64,000 nucleotides of DNA from Gulosibacter chungangensis (lineage in GTDB: Bacteria > Actinomycetota > Actinomycetes > Actinomycetales > Microbacteriaceae), in the NCBI RefSeq assembly GCF_008831155.1, contig NZ_WBKB01000007.1, positions 62,001-126,000 on the forward strand, read 5' to 3'. This document shows positions 19,533-27,927 of the stretch, in pieces. A program made the translations under genes and the position numbers. Position 1 is the first letter of the stretch. Every line of letters begins with the position of its first letter. The notes beneath the pieces are model-generated. The model saw only the letters and a program-made list of their open reading frames with translations. It ran no database searches and was not told the origin of the DNA.

Positions 19533-21260
19533 TTAGTTGCCATCACGGCCCGGCGCAAAGTCACCCTGACCGCCACCCATCGGGCCACCGCCCATACCAC
19601 CCGCGAGGGCTTCACCTGCGGTGACTTCGGTCTCGGTGCCGTCCACGCTCAGGACATAGCTTTCGCCGGTCACGATGTCGGAGGTTGAGATGACCACGGT
19701 GGCGAAGTCCTTGCTGGCTTCCCATTCGATCAGGCTCGTCCCATTCGCGTCCAACAGCTCGATAGTGCTCCCCGCGGTACCGGATGCGGTGGCCGCGACC
19801 CAGCCCTGCGAGCTTTCGCTATTGGGCGACTCGGCCATCCCGGCACTGCCGACGGCGATCAGCGTACCCCCGGTAACTTCCACACCGGATGCACTGTCGA
19901 GTGCACCGTTGCCGCCATCAAGCGGACCGTTGATGACCAGGGTGCCGCCGCTGACAAGTGCCGTACCGTTTGAATCGAACCCGTCACCTCCTGCATCGAT
20001 GGTGACGGTACCGCCAGCCATCGTGAGCGAGACGCCGTCTTCCGCAGCCATCGGGTCCATCGAGGTCGCGCTGGTGCCCGAGGATGCGTTGATACCGTCA
20101 TCGCTCGCCACGATATTCGTGTCGCCACCGGTGATTTCAATCACCGCGGCTTCGAGTCCCTCATAGGATTCGGTGACGTCAACGGCTCCCCCGGCAATCT
20201 CCAATAGCAGGTCCGCGTGGATGCCATCGTCAGCACTTGCGAGCGTGAGGTCACCACCGACCACATGAACTTCGCCGTTGCTGTGGACCGCGTCATCGGC
20301 GGCATCCACCGCCAGGCTGCCACCGGCGAGCACGACTATGGCCGAACCCTTGACACCCTTGGCCGAAACGTCTTCGGCGGCTTCTTGGCTACTGCCACCG
20401 CCCGAAACTACCGAGACCGTCGCTCCGGTGAGCACCACGTCGGTTTCGGCCGAGATGGCGTCGCCGTCACTAGTCACCGTGATGGTACCGCCGGCGAGGT
20501 TAATGTATCCGCGGGTTTCATCTTCGTCGTTATTGCTCTTAATGCCGTCACCGCCCGCGGTCACGGTGGCTTCGCCACCGGTCATCGCGAAGGAATCTTT
20601 GCCGCGCAGCCCCTCGTCAACCGCGGTAACGGTGATATTGCCGCCAGTGATCGCGAGATCGTCATCGCTTGAAATACCGTCTTCCACCGTGCCGGTCACG
20701 GTGAGCGTGCCTGTGCCTTCTCCTGCTGCGGCGATGGTGAGATCGGCTTCGGATGCAATGGCCGCGTTCTCCTCGGTCGACTCGCTTGAGCCTTCATCGC
20801 TGACGGTATTGCTGCTGCCATCCGCGAGGAGGAGAGCCACGTCATCCGCCGATTGAATATAAATCGCGGGACCGGCGTCGCTCGAAATAGCAACCCCGTC
20901 GAGAATCAGCGCGACAGTCGCATCCTCAGCAGCCGAGACGATGACCTGACCCTCAAGCGAACCGGAAAGTTGATACGTGCCGGCCTCGGTGATTTCTACG
21001 GTGCCGGATTCGTCATCGAGATCAATGGCGGTGGCATTCGCCGCGTCCCAATCACTGTCATCAAGGATCGTCGTGGCGTCATTGTCGGCAAGCACCTGGC
21101 TTGCGAGCTCGTCGACGGCGATATTTGAGTATTCCGCGGTAGTGGATTCGGTCGTGCCCGAGACGTCGGAAGGTTCCGAGGTGCCGGTGGCGCAGGCGGT
21201 AATGAGTGCACCGGTGCCAATCAGCGCGGTTATGGCGGTAGCTGTCCGTCGCAGGTTCAT
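19533..21260 (-). CDS. Cthe_2159-type carbohydrate-binding lipoprotein (DUF4353-like)
   Basis: This 575-residue protein has a lipoprotein signal ending LITAC, giving a lipidated Cys23. The rest is made of repeated Gly/Asp/Ser-rich beta strands of the form GGTVTITAGGDGIDSNG and GEVHVVGGDLTLASADDGIHAD, the pattern of the beta-helix Cthe_2159 family, whose founder binds acidic polysaccharide. The C-terminus is a Gly-rich tail (about the last 25 residues). It overlaps the VTC gene by 4 bases, so synthesis is coupled. Ligand here is unknown; an anionic polymer fits the context. Confidence 0.85.
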   Translation of the reverse strand: MNLRRTATAITALIGTGALITACATGTSEPSDVSGTTESTTAEYSNIAVDELASQVLADNDATTILDDSDWDAANATAIDLDDESGTVEITEAGTYQLSGSLEGQVIVSAAEDATVALILDGVAISSDAGPAIYIQSADDVALLLADGSSNTVSDEGSSESTEENAAIASEADLTIAAAGEGTGTLTVTGTVEDGISSDDDLAITGGNITVTAVDEGLRGKDSFAMTGGEATVTAGGDGIKSNNDEDETRGYINLAGGTITVTSDGDAISAETDVVLTGATVSVVSGGGSSQEAAEDVSAKGVKGSAIVVLAGGSLAVDAADDAVHSNGEVHVVGGDLTLASADDGIHADLLLEIAGGAVDVTESYEGLEAAVIEITGGDTNIVASDDGINASSGTSATSMDPMAAEDGVSLTMAGGTVTIDAGGDGFDSNGTALVSGGTLVINGPLDGGNGALDSASGVEVTGGTLIAVGSAGMAESPNSESSQGWVAATASGTAGSTIELLDANGTSLIEWEASKDFATVVISTSDIVTGESYVLSVDGTETEVTAGEALAGGMGGGPMGGGQGDFAPGRDGN

Positions 21261-22117
21261 GCGTTTTCCCTAACTATTTGCTGCGCGGCCGTAGCGGACA
21301 CCGTGATCGGGTCCAGCTGTGTCGGCTGCGGCGAGTACGTGGTGGAGTGTTCTTTGAGCTGGCGCAGTGATCGAGTCCAGCGGTTTGCGTGTAGATCAGG
21401 CCGCAGTGCCGCGAGTCCGGCAGCAAATTTGCTCATTCGGTCGGGCCGGTAGCCGCGATGCCAGAGCCACTGGTCAACCGAGCTGATCCCGCCGCCTGAT
21501 GGAGACTTCGTCTCCACAATGGCGAGCGAGGTGCAGCGCATCCGATTGATTTCGCTCTGCCGGGTACGACAGCTCGCGGGGATGCGCCACTCGAGGTTCA
21601 AATCAACCGTGAAGCGGGTGCGTTCGTCGGGCAGCAGCTGGGTGGTGCGCAAGTAGCTGTTGTGCAGGCAGGGCCGCAGCGCGGCAATTTCGGAGCGGTC
21701 AATGAGGTCTTCGCCGATTTCGCTGGCGAGGAAGGCTTGCCCGGCACTTGAGATCGTGGCATCCTCGACGGCTGCCAGCGGAATTCGTTTTTTCTCTGTC
21801 GCGCCGCGGAAGCCTTTGAGCTTGACCTCTAGGTACACGCCGCCCGTATCGACATAGCGCCTGGTACGAACTTTGTAGCGACGGCGGTGCTTATGCGCGG
21901 CAAGGTAGTAACTATCAAACTCGGGAGTGTCAAAGTACGTCGACTCGTAGCGGAAGGCGGTGCGGTCATTGATCTGCAGCACCTTCGTATTGCGCGGGCA
22001 GTCGGCGAGAAGCTCCTGCACCACATCTGTCGGCAACACATACTTGCGGTCGATACGGGTTTGTAGCGCAGCCTGGGCATTGAGTTCTTCGAGGCTGATC
22101 GTCTCAAACACCCGCAT
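21257..22117 (-). CDS. Polyphosphate polymerase domain protein (VTC family)
   Basis: The 286-residue soluble protein has the VTC tunnel-fold motifs: RKY at 24-26, TYFDT at 60-64, basic RYKVRTRRY at 80-88, LEVKLK at 96-101, EKKR at 108-111, RTRFTVD at 166-172, ETK at 202-204 and SKF at 229-231. In yeast Vtc4 these positions bind ATP, metal and the growing polyphosphate chain. There is no SPX domain and no membrane helix of its own. It sits between a DUF4956 membrane protein and an extracytoplasmic lipoprotein with stop/start overlaps at both ends. Confidence 0.9.
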   Translation of the reverse strand: MRVFETISLEELNAQAALQTRIDRKYVLPTDVVQELLADCPRNTKVLQINDRTAFRYESTYFDTPEFDSYYLAAHKHRRRYKVRTRRYVDTGGVYLEVKLKGFRGATEKKRIPLAAVEDATISSAGQAFLASEIGEDLIDRSEIAALRPCLHNSYLRTTQLLPDERTRFTVDLNLEWRIPASCRTRQSEINRMRCTSLAIVETKSPSGGGISSVDQWLWHRGYRPDRMSKFAAGLAALRPDLHANRWTRSLRQLKEHSTTYSPQPTQLDPITVSATAAQQIVRENA

Positions 22118-22719
22118 TATCGCCTCACTTCAACGAGCTGCTCGATCGTCACCGGTGCGGCCTCAATGTTCTGCCTCGCGGTCTCGCGATAGCGAACTTC
22201 CACCAGGGTGGAGTCGTTGATGAGGTCCAACCGCTGCACGTTCACATGCGTGATGTTCGGACCGAAATGCTGTGCGAGTGCCTCGCGCAGTTCCTGCGGG
22301 TGCGCAATCGCCCGGTCGAGCTGGATCACCGTGCTGCGGCGCCCGCGGGTGATCAGCGAGCTGTCACCAATAAAGAGCGCCAGCAGTACGAGTGCGAGCA
22401 GGCTCAGCTGCAAGTAAGGCTCTGCCGTCGGGAAACCTGCAATGAGGCCGAGGGCGAGCGAGGCAAAGAAATAGGCGACCTCGCGCTGACCGATTTCGGT
22501 CGAGCGAAGTCGAATGATGGAGAGCACGCCAAACAGGCCAAGCCCAACGCCCATGCCGATCTCTGCGCTCGACAGCAGCGTGGTGACCGCGAATACGCCC
22601 ACGTTCACGGCGAGGTACGCGGGGACCAAATCGTAGCGGTGGTGACGGCGCACGAAGAGTGCGAACACCAGAATTCCGATGGCCAACAGGTCTGCGCCCA
22701 GCAGGATCGCGGTAGTCAT
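22117..22719 (-). CDS. DUF4956 family membrane protein
   Basis: In this 200-residue protein hydrophobic helices near 5-22, 32-50, 80-95 and 100-117 surround the conserved GLGLFGVLSIIRLRSTEIG loop (59-77). A cytosolic domain of about 80 residues ends NDSTLVEVRYRE, as in DUF4956 proteins. The family is often found beside VTC-domain genes. Its stop shares a base with the VTC start. First gene of the five-gene operon. Role unknown; a membrane anchor or channel for the VTC protein is a reasonable guess. Confidence 0.88.
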   Translation of the reverse strand: MTTAILLGADLLAIGILVFALFVRRHHRYDLVPAYLAVNVGVFAVTTLLSSAEIGMGVGLGLFGVLSIIRLRSTEIGQREVAYFFASLALGLIAGFPTAEPYLQLSLLALVLLALFIGDSSLITRGRRSTVIQLDRAIAHPQELREALAQHFGPNITHVNVQRLDLINDSTLVEVRYRETARQNIEAAPVTIEQLVEVRR

Positions 22720-22760
22720 AGGGATTGTTTCCTTTCGTTGTGAACATTTGGCGTCTTTTC

Positions 22761-22778
22761 CCTATGACGCGCCTATGA
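22761..22778 (-). promoter_or_regulatory. Candidate OmpR-family response-regulator site
   Basis: Two perfect 7-base repeats (CCTATGA at 22761-22767 and 22772-22778) have an 11-bp period, about one helical turn, 42 bases before the DUF4956 start. OmpR/PhoB regulators bind such tandem half-sites, and the operon downstream encodes one. Binding is inferred. Confidence 0.4.
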
Positions 22779-22854
22779 ATGGGCTTGGTCACAGTTGAGT
22801 GAACCCCACTGGTGACTTTTTCGAATATGTCGTAGGCTCATCCTAGCTTCTTTC

Positions 22855-22870
22855 TCGAACATGTATTCGA
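22855..22870 (+). promoter_or_regulatory. LexA (SOS) box upstream of DUF6504-dnaE2
   Basis: TCGAACATGTATTCGA differs by one base from the actinobacterial LexA palindrome TCGAAC-N4-GTTCGA. It lies 20 bases before the DUF6504 start codon, where repressor binding would block transcription. This fits SOS control of the mutagenic polymerase genes. Confidence 0.8.
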
Positions 22871-22890
22871 GCTAGTGAAGGAGCCTGACC

Positions 22891-23211
22891 ATGATTGTTG
22901 GCGAACCGATTGAAGTTGAACTTTCCCCTGATGGGGCGCCCGTCCGTTTCCTGTGGCGAAACGTACGGTACGGCGTCACGAGCGCACCCGAACCCTGGTT
23001 GGGTCGGACTGCGTGGTGGCGCTCCACCACCCGGGCACCTCGCGGTGCCGGGGTGCGATTTGAACGTGAAATGTGGCGGGTGGATGCGGTCCCGCTACAG
23101 GGCACTCGAGTCCGTCTCGACGGCAGTTTTGACCTCGCCCGGCTCCCCGACGGCAGTTGGCAGCTTGACGAGGCCTGGGATGACGAATTGGAAGTGAGGT
23201 TATTCGCCTGA
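22891..23211 (+). CDS. DUF6504 family protein of the dnaE2 mutagenesis cassette
   Basis: This 106-residue protein shows the DUF6504 pattern PVRFLWRNVRYGV...GRTAWWRS and EMWRVDAV. Homologues sit beside imuB and dnaE2 in actinobacteria. The ATG has a strong GAAGGAG site. Only one base separates its stop from the dnaE2 start, so they are co-translated. The biochemical role is unknown; an accessory function in translesion synthesis is inferred from linkage and the LexA box. No imuA or imuB gene is next to it. Confidence 0.8.
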   Translation: MIVGEPIEVELSPDGAPVRFLWRNVRYGVTSAPEPWLGRTAWWRSTTRAPRGAGVRFEREMWRVDAVPLQGTRVRLDGSFDLARLPDGSWQLDEAWDDELEVRLFA

Positions 23212-23212
23212 G

Positions 23213-26200
23213 ATGAGCGTGTTTCCACATCTGCATGTTGCTTCGGCGCACTCCAACCACCACGGCACGGCGCGTCCCGAAGAGCTCGTTGCCCGGGTGG
23301 CGCAGTGGGGTGCGTCCGAGGCGGCAATTACCGACCGTGACGGTCTCTACGGCGCGGTGCGGCACATTCGTGCCTGCATCGCGGCCGGAATCGCGCCGGT
23401 GGTTGGGGTCGATCTTACGCTTCGCTCCCCCGAAGGTGAGACCACGGATGCTCGAGTCACGGTGCTTGCGCACGGTGGCACTGCCGGGCTCGGCTGGACG
23501 GCGCTGTGCCGACTCGTATCCGCCGCGCACGTACCACCGCGGAAAGCGAGCGCCGCGGCCAAGCGGGAGCATCGCGCATCCCTCGAACCCAAGCGGTTTT
23601 CCCCGTTCCTACTCGGGGAGCGTGAATTACTCGGCACGGTATTACTCGGCCCACACTCCAACGTCGGTAAAGCACTCTCGACCGGCAGAAAAACGCAGGC
23701 TCGGGCACTCCTGCAGCAGTGGCAGCAGCGGCTCCCCGGCGCTGTCGTGGTCGAGGTGGTCTGCCATCTCACCGAGCCGGGCACGACCGCCTCCGTATCG
23801 CACGCCGCTTCGATGCTCGAGCTTGCGCATGACCTCCGGGTTCCGGCAATTCTCACCAATCAGGTGCGCTATCTCGAGTCCGATGATGCGATTACCGGGG
23901 ATGTGCTCGACGCTGCCGCGGCGCTCAAACCGCTCGGCGAATTTCTGCCGCAGCCGAATGCGCAAGCTTGGCTCAAGCCTCCCGAGCGGATGCGTGCCCT
24001 CGCCGATCTCATTGTCTCCCGGACTTCCCTCAGCTCGGTCGCTCGCGAACAGCTGCTCGGCCACACCGCCGAACTCGCGGCACGGTGCCGACTCGACCCG
24101 GACACGGATATCCGCTGGCGACAACCGAAAGTGCCCGAGCCCGGAGTCCTTGGGATCTCTGGAGACAGCAACCAGGTGCTGCGTAACCGTTGCCTCGCGG
24201 CGCTCAATGAGCGTTTCGATTCCCCCATCGGGAAGGAACGCGAGCAGCTCGAGAACCGGCTCTATCAGGAACTCGACACGATCTCCGGGTTCGGTTTCTC
24301 CACCTATTTTCTTGCGGTCGCAAATGTTGCTGAGCTCATTCGAGAGCTCGGAATTCGCAACCAGGCTCGCGGTTCGGGGGCATCCAGTCTGGTGAACTAC
24401 CTGCTGCGGATTTCCAATGTGAACCCGCTGGAGCACGATCTGCTTTTTGAACGCTTCCTCGGCAATAAACGCTCCACGCTGCCCGACATCGACATCGATG
24501 TGGAGTCCGCTCGACGGCACGAAATCTACCGCGCGATTTTCAACCGCTACGGCAGTGAGCGCGTCACGCTGCTGTCAATGCATTCCACCTATCGGGCTCG
24601 CGGCGCAGCCCGGGATGCGGGGCTCGCGCTCGGTCTCGAAGATGACCGCATCGGCGAAATCGCAAAGTCGCTGTGGCGATTCAACGCGGGACAGTTCCGC
24701 GCGGTCCTCGACCAAAAACCGGAGCTGGCCGAACTCGCACAGAAGGCTCAGACCGATCGTGACCTCAACCTGCTGATCGATCTCACCGAACGACTCGACC
24801 GGCTTCCCCGACACCTTTCCATGCATCCCTGCGGTGTGCTGCTCGGCGACTCGACGCTGCTTTCCACCACCCCGGTGCAACCAAGCGGTATCGACCTGCC
24901 GATGAGCCAGTTCGATAAGGACGATATTGACGATATGGGACTGCTTAAACTCGATGTGCTCGGAGTGCGGATGCAGTCCTCGCTCGCGTATGCGGTCAAG
25001 GAAGTCGAGCGAGTACACGGCCCTCAAGCAGCAATTCGCGGCGGTCTGCGCCCCGATGTCTCCTACGTATCCCCCACCGGCCACGTGGTGCTTGATGAGA
25101 TCCCCAAGGATGATGAGCGCACCTTCGAGGCGATTCGTTCCACCAATACACTCGGGATGTTTCAGATCGAATCCCCCGGGCAACGCGAGCTAATCGGTAA
25201 GCTCCAACCCGATGTCTACGAGGATCTGATCGCCGATATTTCGCTGTTCCGGCCCGGTCCGATGAAGGGCAATATGGTGGGTCCCTTCCTCGACGTCAAA
25301 CACGGTTACGCCTCACCAACGTGGTTGCACCCAGATTTTCGACCATTCCTGCACGAGACCTATGGCGTGGTCGTCTACCACGAACAGGTGTTGCGGATCT
25401 TCCACGAATGCATGGGCATCACCCTCGCTGAGGCGGATGAACTCCGGCGTCTAATGGAGCGCTCGGGCGAAGGAATCGAACAGCAGTTCCGCACCAAAAC
25501 TGCGCAAAATCGGGATGCGGCTGGACGTCGCCGCTTCACCGACAAACAAATCGATGAGATCTGGGAGGTACTCAAGGGCTTCGGTTCCTTCGGCTTCTGT
25601 AAAGCACATGCCGCGGCTTTTGCCCTACCCACCTGGCAGAGTGCGTGGCTGAAAGCCCACTACCCCGCAGAGTTTTTTGCGGGGCTACTCACCCACGATC
25701 CCGGCATGTACCCAAAACGCCTCTTGCTCGGCGACGCGCGCAGAATCGGGATCCCGATTCTGCCGATTGACGTGCAGGTCTCCACCGAAGATTTTCTCGT
25801 CGAACGGGTACGGAAGACCCCTCCGGGCTGGGCCACTCGCATCGGAGATCTCGGCATTCGTCTGGCACTCGCCGAGATACGCGGTATGAGCGAGGCCGAA
25901 CAAAAGCGCATCATCGGTGAATCCCCCTATGACAGCCTCGGCGATTTTCTCACCCGGGCGCGGCCTTCGCGGCCCCTCGCCGAGCGCCTCGCATTGATCG
26001 GTGCGCTCGACACTCTTGAGCCAGGTCACCCGACCAGAGGCGAACTACTCGCAGCAATCCGGCGTCGGCCCCGCATCCGACCGAAACCCGCGTCCCCAGA
26101 CGCGGTGGAGCTGCCGCTCACCCTCGGCCATGATGGCCATGCTCCCGTGGAGCACACCGGTGAACCCGAGCTCACCTCTCGAGAACGCGTACAAGCCGAG

Positions 26201-26623
26201 CTCGATGTCCTCGCACTGGATCTGTCCGAACACGTCATTGACAGCTACCGACCGCTGCTCGATGAACTCGGTGTTACTCCCGCCGGAGACCTACTTGGCC
26301 TGCGGGGTGGCACCGAAGTTACCGTCGCTGGCGTCCGCGTCGCCACGCAAACCCCACCGATGCGTTCCGGCAAACGCGTCGTGTTCATCAGCGTGGACGA
26401 TGGCAGCGGCTGTGCCGACGCAACCTTCTTTGAGGACGCTCAAGCGCAAAGTAGCAATGTGTTATTCGGCACTCCACTGCTGCTGATTCAGGGCAAGGTC
26501 AGGCGAACCGGCGAACGCGGGGTTTCGGTGCAAGCTACCGCGGCGCAGGATCTCAAGCGGGTGTGGGAGGAGTGGTCGTCGATGCGCGCTGGCGCACTTG
26601 CCACTCCGACCACAGCCGATTAA
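23213..26623 (+). CDS. dnaE2: Error-prone DNA polymerase III alpha subunit (DnaE2/ImuC)
   Basis: This 1136-residue C-family polymerase has an N-terminal PHP domain (HLHVASAHSN, TDRDGLYGAVRH). The palm carries the catalytic aspartates in PDIDID (Asp425 and Asp427 positions) and Asp581 in LLKLDVLGVR; a helix-hairpin-helix region and C-terminal OB domain (VTVAGVRVATQTPP) follow. DnaE2 does mutagenic translesion synthesis with ImuA'/ImuB, with the beta clamp. The PHP motif has Arg in place of the usual His in TD(H)DGLYG. Its 3' end overlaps the convergent lipase gene by 71 bases. Confidence 0.93.
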   Translation: MSVFPHLHVASAHSNHHGTARPEELVARVAQWGASEAAITDRDGLYGAVRHIRACIAAGIAPVVGVDLTLRSPEGETTDARVTVLAHGGTAGLGWTALCRLVSAAHVPPRKASAAAKREHRASLEPKRFSPFLLGERELLGTVLLGPHSNVGKALSTGRKTQARALLQQWQQRLPGAVVVEVVCHLTEPGTTASVSHAASMLELAHDLRVPAILTNQVRYLESDDAITGDVLDAAAALKPLGEFLPQPNAQAWLKPPERMRALADLIVSRTSLSSVAREQLLGHTAELAARCRLDPDTDIRWRQPKVPEPGVLGISGDSNQVLRNRCLAALNERFDSPIGKEREQLENRLYQELDTISGFGFSTYFLAVANVAELIRELGIRNQARGSGASSLVNYLLRISNVNPLEHDLLFERFLGNKRSTLPDIDIDVESARRHEIYRAIFNRYGSERVTLLSMHSTYRARGAARDAGLALGLEDDRIGEIAKSLWRFNAGQFRAVLDQKPELAELAQKAQTDRDLNLLIDLTERLDRLPRHLSMHPCGVLLGDSTLLSTTPVQPSGIDLPMSQFDKDDIDDMGLLKLDVLGVRMQSSLAYAVKEVERVHGPQAAIRGGLRPDVSYVSPTGHVVLDEIPKDDERTFEAIRSTNTLGMFQIESPGQRELIGKLQPDVYEDLIADISLFRPGPMKGNMVGPFLDVKHGYASPTWLHPDFRPFLHETYGVVVYHEQVLRIFHECMGITLAEADELRRLMERSGEGIEQQFRTKTAQNRDAAGRRRFTDKQIDEIWEVLKGFGSFGFCKAHAAAFALPTWQSAWLKAHYPAEFFAGLLTHDPGMYPKRLLLGDARRIGIPILPIDVQVSTEDFLVERVRKTPPGWATRIGDLGIRLALAEIRGMSEAEQKRIIGESPYDSLGDFLTRARPSRPLAERLALIGALDTLEPGHPTRGELLAAIRRRPRIRPKPASPDAVELPLTLGHDGHAPVEHTGEPELTSRERVQAELDVLALDLSEHVIDSYRPLLDELGVTPAGDLLGLRGGTEVTVAGVRVATQTPPMRSGKRVVFISVDDGSGCADATFFEDAQAQSSNVLFGTPLLLIQGKVRRTGERGVSVQATAAQDLKRVWEEWSSMRAGALATPTTAD

Positions 26624-27398
26624 CTTCTCGCTCCACCAGTGCGTGCAACCGCTCATCGCTCAGAAAACGATTGTGGCCCAGGGCACTCACCGCCCGGTTC
26701 GAACCGCCACGCACCCGTCCGCGAATCCCCACAACCTCGTCGTATAGCGGTGAGATCGAAGAGATTCGACTGTCTTGCGCATCCATGTGTTCAAGCTCAA
26801 GCTGCGAAGGGGTGCCCGGCCGTAGCGTGATGATCTCTTTGCCAAACTTCGTAAGTCCGCGAATATGGCGAGCGGAAGTAGCCCCCGCGAACGGTGCTGC
26901 AAGCACCACCGCGCCCACTGCGTAGCGCCAATCCGGATCATCAAGAAGCACTCGCTTAGCGATCAGGCCGCCCTTCGAATGGGTCACGAACATCACCGGC
27001 GACAGGTCGTCGTGGGTGCGCAGGAACCGTTTCACGTACTCAGCGAGCTCCGGAACCGAGCTCAAGTTGTGCCCCAATTGCGGCAATACTGCGACCTGAA
27101 ACCCACGCCGAGTGAGTCCATCGATGAGAGGGGTCAGGAATTCCCAGGACGTCGCGAGTCCCGCGAGCGCCACAATCACCGGCTTATTCGGATCCACCTT
27201 CGCCGGCGCCGTGAGCAAGGTTGCCCGCCTGCCCCACAACGCCCGCCGCAACCGCAAGCCCGAAGCGCGCACCTGCCAGAGTGCCCAGTACAGCGAGTCC
27301 ACGATCGAAGCCCAGCCACGCAGCGACACCCACCAAGCAAGGCGGTACCACTGCAGCCACTTCCGCTGGCGACCCACTGACGACCTAACGTTGCCCAA
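26553..27398 (-). CDS. Alpha/beta hydrolase, lipase-like
   Basis: The predicted product has up to 281 residues. An oxyanion-type ALAGLATSWEFLTPLI and a nucleophile serine in VTHSKGGLIAK (the elbow is HSKGG rather than GHSxG) point to the lipase/PGAP1-like hydrolases. A possible catalytic Asp lies in DDPDWR-type loops and a His in SALGHNRFLSDE. The start is uncertain: TTG at 27398 overlaps the methyltransferase gene by 14 bases, and a GTG at 27377 is in frame. The 3' end is antisense to the last 71 bases of dnaE2. Confidence 0.75.
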   Translation of the reverse strand: MGNVRSSVGRQRKWLQWYRLAWWVSLRGWASIVDSLYWALWQVRASGLRLRRALWGRRATLLTAPAKVDPNKPVIVALAGLATSWEFLTPLIDGLTRRGFQVAVLPQLGHNLSSVPELAEYVKRFLRTHDDLSPVMFVTHSKGGLIAKRVLLDDPDWRYAVGAVVLAAPFAGATSARHIRGLTKFGKEIITLRPGTPSQLELEHMDAQDSRISSISPLYDEVVGIRGRVRGGSNRAVSALGHNRFLSDERLHALVEREVNRLWSEWQVRQRASTTTPPTPA

Positions 27399-27897
27399 TC
27401 ACACGCTCTTCGAGTTCCAGTAATTCGTGTTTCATCGCTTCCCCGCCGCCGTAAAAGCCAACGCTGCCATCGGATTTCACCACGCGGTGACAAGCCGAAA
27501 AGATCGGCAGGGGGTTCTTCGAGCATGCCGTACCCACCGCTCGAGCGGCGCGCGGGTGGCCGAGACGATCCGCCATCTCGCCATAGCTGCAAGTCTGACC
27601 GTAGGGAATCTCCGCAAGCGCTCGCTGCACCTCGCCGGTGAACCCCGAAGTGGCCTGCGACCAATCCAACGTCACCGTGAATTGTTCCCGCTCGCCCGCG
27701 AAATACTCGCGCAATTCTCGCTCGGCTTGATCGAGGTGGCGCTCTTGCGCCGCGGAACCCGCAAGGCTGCCAAAACCAAGCGGCAGCGAACCGGGAAGCC
27801 AGAGCCGGGTGAGCCCCGCATCCGTCGCCTCAAGGCCCAGCTCGCCAAACGTGGTTTCGATTCGCCGCAGTCCGGTCATGGTGTCAGTCTGACACAT
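27385..27897 (-). CDS. ogt: Methylated-DNA-[protein]-cysteine S-methyltransferase (Ogt type)
   Basis: The 170-residue protein carries the acceptor cysteine Cys136 in ACHRVV, followed by VGFYGGGEAMKHELLELE. IPYGQTCSYGEMADRLGHPRAARAVG supplies the helix-turn-helix and arginine finger. It removes alkyl groups from O6-guanine in a suicidal reaction. Most homologues have PCHRV; Ala replaces Pro here. The ATG at 27897 has a strong AAAGGGGG site; Met7 is an alternative start. It overlaps the downstream hydrolase gene by 14 bases. Confidence 0.92.
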   Translation of the reverse strand: MCQTDTMTGLRRIETTFGELGLEATDAGLTRLWLPGSLPLGFGSLAGSAAQERHLDQAERELREYFAGEREQFTVTLDWSQATSGFTGEVQRALAEIPYGQTCSYGEMADRLGHPRAARAVGTACSKNPLPIFSACHRVVKSDGSVGFYGGGEAMKHELLELEERVIGQR

Positions 27898-27927
27898 GGG
27901 TTACCCCCTTTGCTGCCTCGAGGCGCA

